NCBI RefSeq assembly: GCF_000382125.1
Contig: NZ_KB907552.1
Coordinates: forward strand, 57,456 to 121,455
DNA from: Eudoraea adriatica DSM 19308
GTDB taxonomy: Bacteria; Bacteroidota; Bacteroidia; Flavobacteriales; Flavobacteriaceae
Direction of reading: 5' to 3'
DNA: 64,000 nt
Below, piece after piece: positions 1-10,073 of this stretch; positions within the stretch are counted from its first letter, which is position 1; the number at the start of each line of letters is the position of its first letter. Both the position numbers and the translations under genes were made by a program. The notes under the pieces were generated by a model. It saw only the letters and a program-made list of their open reading frames with translations. It was not told where the DNA came from and made no database searches.

Positions 1-40
1 CGGGATTAGCTGCGCTCTTCCCTAAAAGGCTCCGCCTTGA

Positions 41-102
41 AAGTAAAAACCCCAAACTTACAAATTCAAGCAAGCTTGATTTGCCGTTTGGGATTTTTAC
101 TT
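41..102 (-). terminator. Hairpin downstream of tRNA-Arg, candidate terminator
   Basis: Two 17-nt arms (41-57 and 86-102) are complementary with a single mismatch (AAGTAAAAACCCCAAAC against GTTTGGGATTTTTACTT) around a 28-nt loop. Read on the minus strand it lies just after the tRNA and its 3' arm contains a U run, so termination of the tRNA transcript is plausible. The U run is inside the stem, so the call is tentative. A smaller hairpin AAGGC-TCC-GCCTT sits at 26-38. Confidence 0.4.
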
Positions 103-107
103 ATTCG

Positions 108-181
108 TGACCCCGGAGGGATTCAAACCCCCAACCCTCAGAGCCGAAATCTGATGCGCTATTCAGTTGCGCCACGGGGCC
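108..181 (-). tRNA. tRNA-Arg (anticodon TCG)
   Basis: On the minus strand a 74-nt cloverleaf is visible. The acceptor stem GGCCCCG pairs with CGGGGTC (one G-U pair) followed by discriminator A. The anticodon arm TCAGA-TTTCGGC-TCTGA gives anticodon TCG, which reads the Arg codon CGA. The T arm contains the typical GGTTTGAATCC core. The terminal CCA is not encoded, so it must be added after transcription. Confidence 0.93.
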
Positions 182-232
182 TTTTGCTAATATAATTACT
201 GACTCTTTTGTATAGCAACTACCGGTATTGGT

Positions 233-556
233 TTAGCGAGCGCAATTTACGCAAAAAGAGCTACTCGGCGCTAATAAAATTCGTTCAATTGGTATTTTCT
301 TTTTACAATTTGGACAGATTCCAAAATCGCTGGCGCCCAATTTCTCCAGGTTTTGCTTTAATCCGGACAGTCTTTCTCTGGCTTTTACCAAAGCTGCATC
401 CATAACCCCTTTGTTGTTGATAGCATCCATCCTCGATACTCTGCCAATAGCATTATCAGGAGAAATTGGTTGAGACAACTCTTCGTATTGCCGGATCTTT
501 TTCTCAGTCCTGGCTATATCTGATTCGAAGCGTTCACGAATTTTTTGAACATTCAT
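233..556 (-). CDS. TraR/DksA-type C4 zinc-finger protein
   Basis: A 107-residue protein with a charged, probably coiled-coil N-terminal half (MNVQKIRERFESDIARTEKK) and a C-terminal C4 zinc finger CPNC-x19-CVNC. This arrangement resembles the TraR/DksA family, which acts on RNA polymerase; no acidic coiled-coil tip matching true DksA is evident, so the cellular role is unknown. The open frame extends 17 codons further upstream to 607, but that start would lie inside yqeY. The Met at 556, 8 nt after the yqeY stop, is the better start and puts the two genes in one transcript. Confidence 0.75.
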   Translation of the reverse strand: MNVQKIRERFESDIARTEKKIRQYEELSQPISPDNAIGRVSRMDAINNKGVMDAALVKARERLSGLKQNLEKLGASDFGICPNCKKKIPIERILLAPSSSFCVNCAR

Positions 557-563
557 TCCAAAG

Positions 564-1013
564 CTAGGTAAGTTTGGCACGAACAATACCGGAAATTGTT
601 TTCCCATCTGCCTGGCCGGCTAATTGCTTAGATACCATCCCCATTACTTTACCCATATCTTTCATGCCACTGGCGCCAGTACTTTCAATAATCTGTACAA
701 CAACTTTTTCTATCTCATCCTCACTTAATTGAGCCGGTAAAAATTTTTCAATTACTGCTACCTGCGCCAATTCGGGTTCTGCAAGATCCTCTCTTCCCTG
801 TTCCTTAAAAATAACCGCACTGTCTTTACGCTGTTTTACAAGCTTTTGTATTAATTTAATTTCTTCAGCATCGGACATTTCACTACCGGCTCCCTTTTCT
901 GTTTGCGCAAGTAATAAAGCAGATTTTATTGCCCTTAAGGACTCCAGAGCTACTGTATCTTTAGCCTTCATTGCGGCTTTAATTTCTTCCATCACTTGAT
1001 TCTGTAAGCTCAT
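564..1013 (-). CDS. yqeY: GatB/YqeY domain protein
   Basis: A 149-residue protein matching the YqeY family over its whole length (MSLQNQVMEEIKAAMKAKD at the start, LRAIKSALL near residues 26-34). The fold is shared with the tail of the GatB subunit of tRNA amidotransferase, where it contacts tRNA. The function of the free-standing protein is not established. It lies 40 nt after the ftsZ terminator hairpin and is followed at once by the zinc-finger gene, so the two are likely co-transcribed. Confidence 0.88.
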   Translation of the reverse strand: MSLQNQVMEEIKAAMKAKDTVALESLRAIKSALLLAQTEKGAGSEMSDAEEIKLIQKLVKQRKDSAVIFKEQGREDLAEPELAQVAVIEKFLPAQLSEDEIEKVVVQIIESTGASGMKDMGKVMGMVSKQLAGQADGKTISGIVRAKLT

Positions 1014-1053
1014 ATTTCTTAGGATTTTAGAAACGACAAGATAAAAAAATAAA

Positions 1054-1078
1054 CCCGAAAAAGTAATGACTTTTCGGG
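1054..1078 (-). terminator. Intrinsic terminator after ftsZ
   Basis: CCCGAAAA (1054-1061) pairs with TTTTCGGG (1071-1078) over a 9-nt loop. On the minus strand the hairpin is followed by TTTATTTTTTT. It follows the ftsZ stop codon by about 40 nt and closes the dcw cluster. The yqeY start lies only 40 nt beyond and no clear promoter is visible in between, so some readthrough is likely. Confidence 0.8.
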
Positions 1079-1115
1079 CCTATTCTATGTTTGGGCACAT
1101 TAGCGCATAATCTGA

Positions 1116-3026
1116 CTAATCCACATTATCATGTAAAAAGGAGTTGTTAGAACGCAATTGAATTTCATCATTGCTATCTTCACTTAAAGTAGTTCTGGAG
1201 ACTTTACCTTCTTTGGGGTTTTCATTTAAATCTATCCCCTGGCGTTTATAAGCAGGTTCCTTTTCAATTTCATCAATATTATTTACGCTATTCTTGAACT
1301 TGTAGTTAAAATCCTTTAGTTTTCTCCTTCGCTCATCAGCCCTTTCTCTCAGTATTTCTTCTATTGGAGTATTCATTGGATCTCTGTCCTTGGTATCAAC
1401 TTCATCTTTCGCGGCAACGGTCTTTCTCTCAAAAACCAATTCATCCTCTACCAATTTAGGTTCAAATTCCTCTGCTTTGGACTTTGCACCCGTTAATTTA
1501 TTTTCCAGTTCCATATAGTCATCAAGACTATAGCGTGTTTCCCCTTCTTTGTTGTATTCCAAAACAGGAATTACCTCTATATGTTCATTAACATCCAGAT
1601 CATTTATGTTTTCATCCAGGCTGAAGGTAATTACATTTTCATTTTCTTCTTCCGCAGAATCGGTCAATGGCATATCAAATCGCAGTGCTATCTGCTCCTT
1701 GTCATCAACTTTTCCGGATAACTCTTCAGGGTCTATTACTTCAATGTCCTCCAGGGTTTTTTTAGAATCAATGATTATAAAATCTTCCTCCGAAACTTCT
1801 TCTGCTATTACCTCTTCGTAAAACACGTTAAAGTTTCTGATATAGTTGGTTGTCGGAATAAGATCTATGGTATCTTCTGTCTCCAAAGAGTGTTTTATTA
1901 CGGGCTCAAGTATTTCCTCTTCCTCTTCTTCTTCCAATTTGTACACAACATTTTCATCACTCAAATCCCGCTCTGCTTTTTGCTCATCTTCAAGAGTATG
2001 TATTATTTTCTTGGTTTCAGTATTGACAATTTCATCTTGTTGGTCAATATTAAAACCGGTGGCAATTACGGTAACAGCTATTGCCTCACCCAGGTTTTCA
2101 TCTTCACCCACACCCATAATAATATTGGCGCCATGACCTGCCTCAATTTGAATATGATCATTAATTTCCCCTATTTCATCAATGGTAATCTCCTGGGATC
2201 CAGAAACAATAAGCAATAAAACATTTTTAGCTCCTGTAATCTTATTATCATTCAATAAGGGAGAATCCAGTGCCTTCATTATAGCTTCCTGTGCTCTGGC
2301 TGAACCCGATGACATGGAAGAACCCATAATAGCGGTACCACTATTTGAAAGAACTGTTTTGGCGTCACGTAAGTCAATATTCTGAGTATAATGGTGGGTA
2401 ATTACCTCAGCAATTCCCCTTGCCGCCGTTGCAAGCACTTCATCTGCTTTTGAAAAACCAGCTTTAAAACCCAAATTCCCATAAACCTCCCTTAATTTAT
2501 TATTATTGATTACAATCAAAGAGTCTACATTAGAGCGAAGTTTTTCAATACCAATTTGAGCCTGCTGGCATCTCATTTTACCTTCAAACTGAAATGGCAT
2601 AGTAACAATCCCCACAGTTAGGACATCCATTTCTTTAGCTTGTTTAGCGATAACCGGAGCTGCCCCGGTACCAGTTCCACCACCCATACCGGCTGTGATG
2701 AAAATCATTTTAGTGGTATTATCAAGCATTCGCTTAATTTCCTCCATGCTTTCAAGGGCTGCTTGCTCCCCTACTTCAGGATTGGCACCTGCTCCGAGTC
2801 CTTCTGTAAGAGAAACACCTAATTGTATTTTATTGGGGACAGGGCTATTTTGCAAAGCCTGCGAATCCGTATTGCAAATCACAAAATCTACTCCATTTAT
2901 TCCTGCCTGGAACATGTGATTTATAGCATTACTTCCGCCTCCTCCAACGCCAATTACTTTAATTACATTACTTTGATTTTTTGGTAAATCAAAGGCTATA
3001 TTTTCAAATTCGGTATTCTTGCTCAT
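1116..3026 (-). CDS. ftsZ: Cell division GTPase FtsZ, with long acidic C-terminal tail
   Basis: FtsZ polymerises in a GTP-dependent way into the Z ring at the division site. The tubulin signature GMGGGTGTG is at residues 113-121, and the N-terminal GVGGGGSNAI nucleotide loop is at about 26-35. The globular core ends near residue 330. It is followed by roughly 300 residues rich in Glu and Asp, including a run EEEEEEE, and the protein ends in SFLHDNVD. At 636 residues it is far longer than the usual 350-400. Such long linkers are known in Bacteroidetes FtsZ. It is the last gene of the dcw cluster, 40 nt after ftsA, and is followed by a terminator. Confidence 0.97.
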   Translation of the reverse strand: MSKNTEFENIAFDLPKNQSNVIKVIGVGGGGSNAINHMFQAGINGVDFVICNTDSQALQNSPVPNKIQLGVSLTEGLGAGANPEVGEQAALESMEEIKRMLDNTTKMIFITAGMGGGTGTGAAPVIAKQAKEMDVLTVGIVTMPFQFEGKMRCQQAQIGIEKLRSNVDSLIVINNNKLREVYGNLGFKAGFSKADEVLATAARGIAEVITHHYTQNIDLRDAKTVLSNSGTAIMGSSMSSGSARAQEAIMKALDSPLLNDNKITGAKNVLLLIVSGSQEITIDEIGEINDHIQIEAGHGANIIMGVGEDENLGEAIAVTVIATGFNIDQQDEIVNTETKKIIHTLEDEQKAERDLSDENVVYKLEEEEEEEILEPVIKHSLETEDTIDLIPTTNYIRNFNVFYEEVIAEEVSEEDFIIIDSKKTLEDIEVIDPEELSGKVDDKEQIALRFDMPLTDSAEEENENVITFSLDENINDLDVNEHIEVIPVLEYNKEGETRYSLDDYMELENKLTGAKSKAEEFEPKLVEDELVFERKTVAAKDEVDTKDRDPMNTPIEEILRERADERRRKLKDFNYKFKNSVNNIDEIEKEPAYKRQGIDLNENPKEGKVSRTTLSEDSNDEIQLRSNNSFLHDNVD

Positions 3027-3066
3027 GTTTTCTGTGTTACTTGTTATTAGGTGCTACTATTTAGGT

Positions 3067-4389
3067 TTACTCTGCGTTATCTAAAAAATCTTTAAGTTTC
3101 TCTGACCAAACGTCAAATACAGATTTTCTTTCCCCCTTTGACTTTTCGGTTTTTCTTCCCTCGGGATGGCCCTCTAAAACTAATTCTTCCTCTTTCTTAT
3201 CTTCTTCCTGATAAATAAGGTTTTTTTCTTTATTCTCTATGGCATTCATCAACAATCCTACAGCGGTTGCATACAGGGGGCTGGCAATTTCCTGATCGGA
3301 ATCCCCGGCTAAATGCTCATTAGGATATCCAATTCTGGTATCCATACCAGTGATATATTCTACCAGCTGCTTTAAGTGTTTTAACTGGCTCCCTCCCCCG
3401 GTTAAAACAATACCGGCGATCAATTTTTTCTTTTGCTCCTCGTGACCGTAATTTTTGATTTCCACATAAACCTGCTCAACAATCTCTACTACCCTCGCAT
3501 GTATGATTTTGGAAAGATTTTTAAGGGTGATTTCTTTGGGTTCTCTTCCTCGCAATCCAGGTATTGAGACAATTTCGTTGTCTTTATTTTCCCCCGGCCA
3601 TGCAGAACCAAATTTCATTTTAAGAAGTTCTGCCTGTTTCTCAATTATGGAACAGCCTTCTTTAATGTCTTCGGTTATAACGTTACCGCCAAAAGGAATT
3701 ACTGCCGTATGTCTGATAATCCCGTCTTTAAAAATAGCAAGGTCTGTTGTCCCGCCTCCAATATCAATTAAGGCAACTCCTGCTTCTTTTTCTTCCTGGC
3801 TAAGAACTGCATCTGAAGATGCCAGGGGTTCTAAAGTAATATTACCCAGGTCCAGTCCTGCACTTTTAATACACCTGCCAATATTTTTAATAGATGAAAC
3901 CTGACCAACAACCACATGGAAATTAGCTTCTAGCCTGCCGCCGTACATCCCTATTGGCAGCTTTATTTCTGCCTGACCATCTACCTTATATTCCTGAGGC
4001 AATACATGTATGATCTCCTCTCCTGGCAACATGACCAGTTTATATACCTGGTTACATAGTTTATCCAGATCGTCTTCATTGATTACTTCTTCAGAATTAG
4101 CCCTCGTTATGTAATCGCTATGCTGAAGGCTCCTGATATGCTGTCCGGCAATTCCAACAACCACGGAACCAATTTTTAATCCGGAATCGGCCTCCGCCTG
4201 CTCAACAGCCTGCTGAATAGACTTTATGGTTTGTGTTATGTTATTCACCACACCCCGATGTACACCTAGGCTTTTAGATCTGCCTATGCCTAACACCTCA
4301 ATCTTGCCATACTCGTTTTCCTTTCCAATTATGGCAACAATTTTTGTAGTACCTATGTCTAACCCAACTGAATAATTGCTATTTTCCAT
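3067..4389 (-). CDS. ftsA: Cell division protein FtsA
   Basis: A 440-residue actin-like ATPase that tethers FtsZ to the membrane. Visible features are the actin-fold phosphate loops VGLDIGTTKIVAIIG (near residue 8) and ALIDIGGGTTDLAIF (near 207), and the adenosine-binding GIVLTGGGSQLKHL. A charged linker of about 45 residues leads to a C-terminal amphipathic stretch (SVFDVWSEKLKDFLDNAE) that fits the membrane-targeting helix. It lies between ftsQ (6 nt gap) and ftsZ. Confidence 0.96.
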   Translation of the reverse strand: MENSNYSVGLDIGTTKIVAIIGKENEYGKIEVLGIGRSKSLGVHRGVVNNITQTIKSIQQAVEQAEADSGLKIGSVVVGIAGQHIRSLQHSDYITRANSEEVINEDDLDKLCNQVYKLVMLPGEEIIHVLPQEYKVDGQAEIKLPIGMYGGRLEANFHVVVGQVSSIKNIGRCIKSAGLDLGNITLEPLASSDAVLSQEEKEAGVALIDIGGGTTDLAIFKDGIIRHTAVIPFGGNVITEDIKEGCSIIEKQAELLKMKFGSAWPGENKDNEIVSIPGLRGREPKEITLKNLSKIIHARVVEIVEQVYVEIKNYGHEEQKKKLIAGIVLTGGGSQLKHLKQLVEYITGMDTRIGYPNEHLAGDSDQEIASPLYATAVGLLMNAIENKEKNLIYQEEDKKEEELVLEGHPEGRKTEKSKGERKSVFDVWSEKLKDFLDNAE

Positions 4390-4395
4390 ACTAAT

Positions 4396-5115
4396 TTAAA
4401 TTTTGGTGCACACTACTTGATTATTAAATTCTAAACTTACTATATTATAGTTTTCCAATGTTTTGTCTTTGGCAGCTTTAGTGTAAAAAGCTTTGAAATT
4501 ATTGAACTTCTGCTCCAATTTATCCACATCACCTAAATTCACAACAAAGTTTTCCATGCGGAATTTTAACTGATAATTATCCTCATGTTCAATATGAATT
4601 CCGATAACATTTTTTCTTAAAAAGTCGTCCTTGTTTATGTACTCCAATATCACATAAACGTCTTCCAAACTTTTTCCAGTGATATTGCCCGTAATGATCG
4701 GCACCCTTGCAGAGTGATTTCTGGATAATGGCATATTTTTACCCTCCTCATCCAGGTAAAATTTTGTCTTTCCCTCTACACGTCCGATTGGCTGCCTTTG
4801 TAAAATTTTTGATGTAAGCTCACCATCTATAGTAAGATAAACTTGGGCACTTTTTACCATTTCATTGGTCTCAATGACCTTTTCTATAGTATCCAAATCT
4901 AATTTTTCTTTGGGCACGTTTTTAATGATTCCATAATTTTGTATTAACAATTTATTAACCATTGATTTTGTGAGGTAGAGATTGTTCTCACCAATGAATT
5001 TTACTGAAATCTCCTGTACACCTCTCGAATCGCTTCTATGACCTGAAAATGCATAAAGACCTGTGATACAAATTATTAAACAAATAAATTTGATGTAATT
5101 CCAATTAATTTTCAT
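4396..5115 (-). CDS. ftsQ: Cell division protein FtsQ
   Basis: A 239-residue bitopic membrane protein of the divisome. A single N-terminal membrane segment (IKFICLIICITGLYAFSG, about residues 7-24) precedes a periplasmic part with a POTRA-like region (ISVKFIGENNLYLTKSMVNKLL). The open frame extends 17 codons upstream, but the Met at 5115 fits better: it overlaps the murC stop by 11 nt and places the membrane segment at the N-terminus. Sequence conservation in this family is low, so the call leans on architecture and on its position between murC and ftsA. Confidence 0.88.
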   Translation of the reverse strand: MKINWNYIKFICLIICITGLYAFSGHRSDSRGVQEISVKFIGENNLYLTKSMVNKLLIQNYGIIKNVPKEKLDLDTIEKVIETNEMVKSAQVYLTIDGELTSKILQRQPIGRVEGKTKFYLDEEGKNMPLSRNHSARVPIITGNITGKSLEDVYVILEYINKDDFLRKNVIGIHIEHEDNYQLKFRMENFVVNLGDVDKLEQKFNNFKAFYTKAAKDKTLENYNIVSLEFNNQVVCTKI

Positions 5116-6457
5116 ATTCAAGTTCTTGTTGTATTTTTGATATATCCAATCCAATATCTCCAGCACCCATAGTAACCAAAACCTCCGGTTTTTGCCTTTT
5201 AATCTCGGCTATCAGATCAGCTTTTTGCATTAATTTTTTATTCGGATTCTTTATTTTAGCCATTAACCATTCAGAATTCACTCCTTCAATAGGTTTTTCT
5301 CTCGCCGGATAGATATCCAATAATAAAACGCTATCAAATTGTGAAAGACTCAGAGCGAAATCTTCAGCGAAATCCCTTGTTCTTGAAAATAGATGCGGCT
5401 GGAAAACTACCAGTGTTTTCTTATTAGTGTGCATCTCTGAGACGGCATCATATACGGCATTTATTTCTGTTGGATGGTGTGCATAGTCATCTATAAAAAC
5501 AAAGTCTGCATTTTTAATCCTGTATGAAAATCTCCGCTGCACTCCCTTAAAGGTTTCTAAAGCTTTGACAAGCAGATTAGGTGGGGGTCCAATCTGTATT
5601 GCCATTGCAAAGGCAACTAAACCGTTAAGCAAGTTGTGCTTTCCGGGTTTGTTAAACTTAACACCTTTAAGGGTAGTGTCCGGAGTTTCCAAATCAAATA
5701 TGTAGGCGCCATGTATTATTCTTAAATTTCTAATGCAATAATCCGAATCATCATCTATACCATAGGTTATTCCCTCCAAAGGCAAGCCCTTTCTAATAAA
5801 TAGCTTCCCACCGGGTTTTAGTTTGTCAACAAATTCCCTGAAAGATTTTCTTAGTTCATTGCTGTCACCATAAATATCCAAATGATCAGCATCCATAGAA
5901 GTAATACAGGCAATGTCCGGAGATAACCGTAAGAATGAGCGATCGTATTCATCGGCTTCCACAACAGAATATTCACTGCCCCCAAACCAAAAATTACTAT
6001 TAAAGTCTTCAGAAATACCTCCCAGAAACGCTGTAACCGGGGTGCCTGTTTCTCTTAATAAATGTGCCAGAATACTGCTTGTGGTTGTTTTACCGTGTGT
6101 TCCGGCTACTGCAAAACAAAAAGTATCTCGTGTAATAATGCCCAATACTTCTGATCGTTTTTTTATTTGAAAACCCCTGGAAGCAAAATAATTGTATTCT
6201 ATCAGGTCGTCAGGAATTGCCGGTGTATAGACAATGAGCGTACTTTCTTTATTTTTGTATACCGTGGGAATTTCAGATATATCATCTTTATAATGAATCG
6301 GAATACCTAAAACAGTAAGCTCTCGGGTTAATGGAGTCTCCGTTTTGTCATATCCTGCCACATTCTTTTCTAGCAGTTTAAAGTATCTCGCAAGAGCAGA
6401 CATACCAATACCTCCAATACCGATAAAATAAATGTTATGTATGTCTTTTAGCGTCAT
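5105..6457 (-). CDS. murC: UDP-N-acetylmuramate-L-alanine ligase MurC
   Basis: A cytoplasmic ATP-dependent ligase that adds L-Ala to UDP-MurNAc. The N-terminal IYFIGIGGIGMSALARYF is the UDP-binding loop, AGTHGKTTTSS (about residues 117-127) is the ATP P-loop, and FIDDYAHHPTEI is the conserved Mur ligase motif. The length of 450 residues is normal. It starts 1 nt after murG ends and overlaps ftsQ. Confidence 0.97.
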   Translation of the reverse strand: MTLKDIHNIYFIGIGGIGMSALARYFKLLEKNVAGYDKTETPLTRELTVLGIPIHYKDDISEIPTVYKNKESTLIVYTPAIPDDLIEYNYFASRGFQIKKRSEVLGIITRDTFCFAVAGTHGKTTTSSILAHLLRETGTPVTAFLGGISEDFNSNFWFGGSEYSVVEADEYDRSFLRLSPDIACITSMDADHLDIYGDSNELRKSFREFVDKLKPGGKLFIRKGLPLEGITYGIDDDSDYCIRNLRIIHGAYIFDLETPDTTLKGVKFNKPGKHNLLNGLVAFAMAIQIGPPPNLLVKALETFKGVQRRFSYRIKNADFVFIDDYAHHPTEINAVYDAVSEMHTNKKTLVVFQPHLFSRTRDFAEDFALSLSQFDSVLLLDIYPAREKPIEGVNSEWLMAKIKNPNKKLMQKADLIAEIKRQKPEVLVTMGAGDIGLDISKIQQELEYEN

Positions 6458-6458
6458 A

Positions 6459-7550
6459 TTAACTTTTCAGTAAATGTTCTATTTCATCTACTATATTCTT
6501 TGTGGCGTCAGGCAGTGCCAGCGCCTTTATATTTTCACTTAATAATTTCTTATGCTCCTCCGATTCATTCAGATTTGAAAAAACTTCTTCAAATTTGTCC
6601 GCCAGGTCTTTTTCTTCTACCATCAGTGCCGCTTGTTTTAAAACCAGACTCTTGGCATTTTTGGTTTGATGGTCTTCTGCAACATTTGGCGACGGGATAA
6701 ATAGTACCGGTTTACCTACAATACATAATTCAGAAACCGAACTCGCCCCGGCTCTTGAAATTATGACGTCTGCTGCTGAATAGGCAAAATTCATTTTGTA
6801 TAAAAAATCATAGACTTTTACATCAGCTGAGTGATATTTTTTATATTCCTCATAGTATACACTGCCGCATTGCCAAATAAGCTGAATTCCTAACTTTGAA
6901 AAGAAACCCAGTTCCTTTTCTATCAGTTCATTTATTCTTCTTGCACCCAAACTACCCCCTAGGACAAGCAACGTAATTTTTTCTGGATTCAAACCAAAAA
7001 ACTCATAAGCCTCATTGGCATGCTTTATGGGATCTATCAGATCTGCTCTTACAGGATTCCCTGTTTTCACTATTTTATCTTCCGGAAAAAACCTTCCCAT
7101 ATCGTCATATGCAACACAAATTTTAGCTGCTTTTTTAGCCAATAGTTTATTGGTTATACCGGCATATGAATTCTGCTCCTGCAGTACGCAGGGAATTCCT
7201 TTTCTTGAGGCCATTTTTAATACAGGGCCACTTGCAAATCCTCCTGTGCCTATTACCACGCTGGGTTTAAACTTCGCTACTATTTTTCCTGCACTTATCA
7301 AACTACTTATTAGTTTAAATGGGAACATTAAATTTTTTAATGTCAATTTTCTTTGTATGCCACTAATCCATAAACCTTTTATCTTATATCCTGCCCTGGG
7401 CACTTTTTCCATTTCCATTCTGTCCTTTGCTCCTACAAATAAAAATGCCGCATCCGGATATCTTAATTTTAACTCATCTGCAATTGCTATTGCGGGATAA
7501 ATATGACCTCCTGTTCCACCACCGGATAATATAAACCTATAGTTGTCCAC
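6459..7550 (-). CDS. murG: UDP-GlcNAc:lipid I transferase MurG
   Basis: A 363-residue GT28-family glycosyltransferase that converts lipid I to lipid II on the inner face of the membrane. The N-terminal [20 protein letters not shown] loop and the [14 protein letters not shown] and [13 protein letters not shown] motifs of the UDP-GlcNAc site are present. It overlaps the end of ftsW by 14 nt. Confidence 0.97.
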   Translation of the reverse strand: MDNYRFILSGGGTGGHIYPAIAIADELKLRYPDAAFLFVGAKDRMEMEKVPRAGYKIKGLWISGIQRKLTLKNLMFPFKLISSLISAGKIVAKFKPSVVIGTGGFASGPVLKMASRKGIPCVLQEQNSYAGITNKLLAKKAAKICVAYDDMGRFFPEDKIVKTGNPVRADLIDPIKHANEAYEFFGLNPEKITLLVLGGSLGARRINELIEKELGFFSKLGIQLIWQCGSVYYEEYKKYHSADVKVYDFLYKMNFAYSAADVIISRAGASSVSELCIVGKPVLFIPSPNVAEDHQTKNAKSLVLKQAALMVEEKDLADKFEEVFSNLNESEEHKKLLSENIKALALPDATKNIVDEIEHLLKS

Positions 7551-8736
7551 TTAGTATTTCCAATGGGTTAGCATCATCTATATCAGATTTTTTAATATCA
7601 ACAGCTTTAAATTTTCTACTCGCACTCAACACAATTCCAATTGCCAGACAAGTCATCCAAATAGATGTTCCTCCGCTACTTATAAGCGGTAAAGTCTGTC
7701 CTGTTACAGGAAATAATTCTACCGCAACTGCCATGTTAATAAGTGCCTGAAATACAATGGGTAAACCAACACCAACCACCAATAATTTGCCAAATACCGT
7801 CTCGTTTGAATTTGCCACCACCACAATTCTGAATAGCAAAAGCATATAAAAGAACATTAGCACAAACCCTCCAACCAGGCCGTACTCTTCAATAATAATT
7901 GCATAGATAAAATCTGAGGAACTCTGAGGCAGGAAATTTTTCATAACACTTTTACCTGCTCCGTTTCCTATAATCCCACCGCTGGCAATTGCAATTTTTG
8001 CTTTTTCTATCTGATAATCAGCCTCCGTATCGGCAGGATCCCAAAAGCTTACAACTCTATTTGTCCAGGTATCGACCCTGTTTGGAAAAAGATCCGGATA
8101 AGCTTTTGCCGTAAGAATAAAAATGCTAAGCACTAGCAGACCTGTGCCTACTATTCCCGAAAGATACTTTAGCGGATACCCCCCTAAAAAACAGAGTGTG
8201 AGTACCATAAAAAACAAAATGGCAGCAGTAGAGAAGTTGGCTGGTAAAATTAAAATTGTAACAATAAAAACAGGAAGCCACAAGGGGACCAGACTTTCAC
8301 TGAAAGTGATTATTTTATCTTTGATTTTGGTAAGGTATCTCGCCACATAGATCATAAGTACCACCGCTGCAAGATTTGAGGTCTGAAAAGTAATTCCGAC
8401 CAATGGAAGGCGTATCCATCTACTCGCATTTGCCCCATCTATTGTAGTACCCTGGGCCAACGTATATATCAATAAGACCAAAACAACGGGCAAGGCAATA
8501 AGAGATAGGCCCTTAAAAAAATGCGTAGGGATTCTATGGACACCATAGATTATACCAAATCCTAAAAATAATAGCATTCCATGTTTAACCAAATGGCCGA
8601 TTGTTGTACCATTTCCTACTACATAAACCAAATTACTACTGGCGCTGTAAACAGGTAAAAATGAAAAAAGAGCCAGTAGGGCAACTACACCCCAAATGGC
8701 TTTATCTCCTTTTATATTTCCAAAAAACCTGGACAT
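7537..8736 (-). CDS. ftsW: Septal peptidoglycan polymerase FtsW (SEDS family)
   Basis: A 399-residue polytopic membrane protein with about ten hydrophobic segments. It carries SEDS-family signatures: [23 protein letters not shown] in the large extracytoplasmic loop and [18 protein letters not shown] near the C-terminus. SEDS proteins polymerise glycan from lipid II together with a class B PBP, here FtsI from the same cluster. FtsW rather than RodA is inferred from its dcw location between murD and murG. Confidence 0.94.
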   Translation of the reverse strand: MSRFFGNIKGDKAIWGVVALLALFSFLPVYSASSNLVYVVGNGTTIGHLVKHGMLLFLGFGIIYGVHRIPTHFFKGLSLIALPVVLVLLIYTLAQGTTIDGANASRWIRLPLVGITFQTSNLAAVVLMIYVARYLTKIKDKIITFSESLVPLWLPVFIVTILILPANFSTAAILFFMVLTLCFLGGYPLKYLSGIVGTGLLVLSIFILTAKAYPDLFPNRVDTWTNRVVSFWDPADTEADYQIEKAKIAIASGGIIGNGAGKSVMKNFLPQSSSDFIYAIIIEEYGLVGGFVLMFFYMLLLFRIVVVANSNETVFGKLLVVGVGLPIVFQALINMAVAVELFPVTGQTLPLISSGGTSIWMTCLAIGIVLSASRKFKAVDIKKSDIDDANPLEILSGQL

Positions 8737-8738
8737 TT

Positions 8739-10073
8739 TTATAAGTTTTTTATCGCTTCTTTAAATTGATTTCCCCTGTCTTCATAATTTTTAAAAAGAT
8801 CAAAACTGGCACAGGCAGGTGATAGCAAAACAGTATCTCCCCTTTCTGCGATTTTATAGGCCACTTTCACAGCTTCGCTCATTGCATATGTTTCTACAAT
8901 CAGATCTACTACATTGCCAAAAGCGTATTTAATTTTGGAATTATCCATTCCCAGACAAATTATGGCCTTTACTTTTTCCCTTACTAAGGGCATGAGCGCT
9001 TTATAATCATTCCCTTTATCTATCCCGCCAGCAATCCATACAACAGGAGTGCTCATACTTTCCAAGGCATAGTAGGTTGCATTTACATTGGTAGCTTTAG
9101 AATCGTTAATGTATTGGACATGATGAATTTTTAAGACCTTTTCCAGGCGGTGCGCAGCTCCTTGAAAATTCTGAATACTTTCGCGGATAGTATCCTTTCT
9201 AATACCAACCAACTTTGCAACTGTTGATGCCGCCATTGTATTTTTAAGGTTATGTAAACCTTCTAATGCCAAAGAATCTGCTTCCATTTCAAGTGTATTA
9301 TTATCTGTTCTAATTAATATTTTGTCATTCTCTAACCATGCCCCTTCACCAAGTTTATTAATTATACTAAAGGGCAATAATTTTGATTTAATCGGGTTAT
9401 TCTCCAGCCAGCTTTTGATTACCTTATCATCGTAATCATAAATCAATCTGTCCTGGGCACTATGGTTTTGCACAATCCTGAATTTCGAAGACACATAGTT
9501 TTCAAAAGAATGCTCATACCTGTCTAAATGGTCCGGGGTAATGTTTGTTATTACCGCTATCCCCGGTTTAAAATCAACTATTCCATCTAACTGAAAACTG
9601 CTTATTTCCAGCACATAGTAATCGTAGTCTTTTTCCGCTACCATTTTGGCAAAACTATCTCCAATATTACCTGCCATTCCCACGTTTAAGCCTCCCTCTT
9701 TTAATATGTGATACGTAAGCATTGTGGTAGTGGTCTTTCCATTACTGCCTGTAATTCCTATTATTTTTGCATTCGTGTATTTAGCTGCAAACTCAATCTC
9801 GGAAATAACCGGAATACCTTTGGCAATAAGCTTTTTAACGAGTGTTGCTGTATCCGGAATACCAGGACTTTTCATAACCACATCCGCATTGAGAATTTTG
9901 TCTTCTGAATGTCGTTGTTCCTCCCAATCAATCTCAAAATGTTCAAGAACGTTCTTATATTTTTTTTTAATCTTACCCCTATCCGAGACAAATACCCGGT
10001 AATTCTTTTTTTTTGCCAGAATAGCTGTTCCTACCCCGCTTTCACCAGCTCCGAGCACAACCATTAATTTCAT
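8739..10073 (-). CDS. murD: UDP-MurNAc-L-Ala:D-glutamate ligase MurD
   Basis: Adds D-Glu to UDP-MurNAc-L-Ala. From the Met at 10073 the protein is 444 residues. VVLGAGESGVGTAILA is the N-terminal Rossmann loop and GITGSNGKTTTTML is the P-loop; YINDSKATNVNATYYAL and WIAGGIDKGNDY are typical MurD motifs. The frame is open for 19 codons further upstream, but the Met at 10073 overlaps the mraY stop in a TAATG junction, which suggests translational coupling. Confidence 0.96.
   Translation of the reverse strand: MKLMVVLGAGESGVGTAILAKKKNYRVFVSDRGKIKKKYKNVLEHFEIDWEEQRHSEDKILNADVVMKSPGIPDTATLVKKLIAKGIPVISEIEFAAKYTNAKIIGITGSNGKTTTTMLTYHILKEGGLNVGMAGNIGDSFAKMVAEKDYDYYVLEISSFQLDGIVDFKPGIAVITNITPDHLDRYEHSFENYVSSKFRIVQNHSAQDRLIYDYDDKVIKSWLENNPIKSKLLPFSIINKLGEGAWLENDKILIRTDNNTLEMEADSLALEGLHNLKNTMAASTVAKLVGIRKDTIRESIQNFQGAAHRLEKVLKIHHVQYINDSKATNVNATYYALESMSTPVVWIAGGIDKGNDYKALMPLVREKVKAIICLGMDNSKIKYAFGNVVDLIVETYAMSEAVKVAYKIAERGDTVLLSPACASFDLFKNYEDRGNQFKEAIKNL

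Noticed and set aside
1549-2919. Several plus-strand open frames opposite ftsZ
   Set aside because: They are Ser- and Phe-rich mirror frames of the Glu/Asp-rich FtsZ coding sequence, with no motifs or promoter.
7015-7500. 161-codon plus-strand open frame opposite murG
   Set aside because: Fully antisense to a typical MurG; no recognisable domain or start context.
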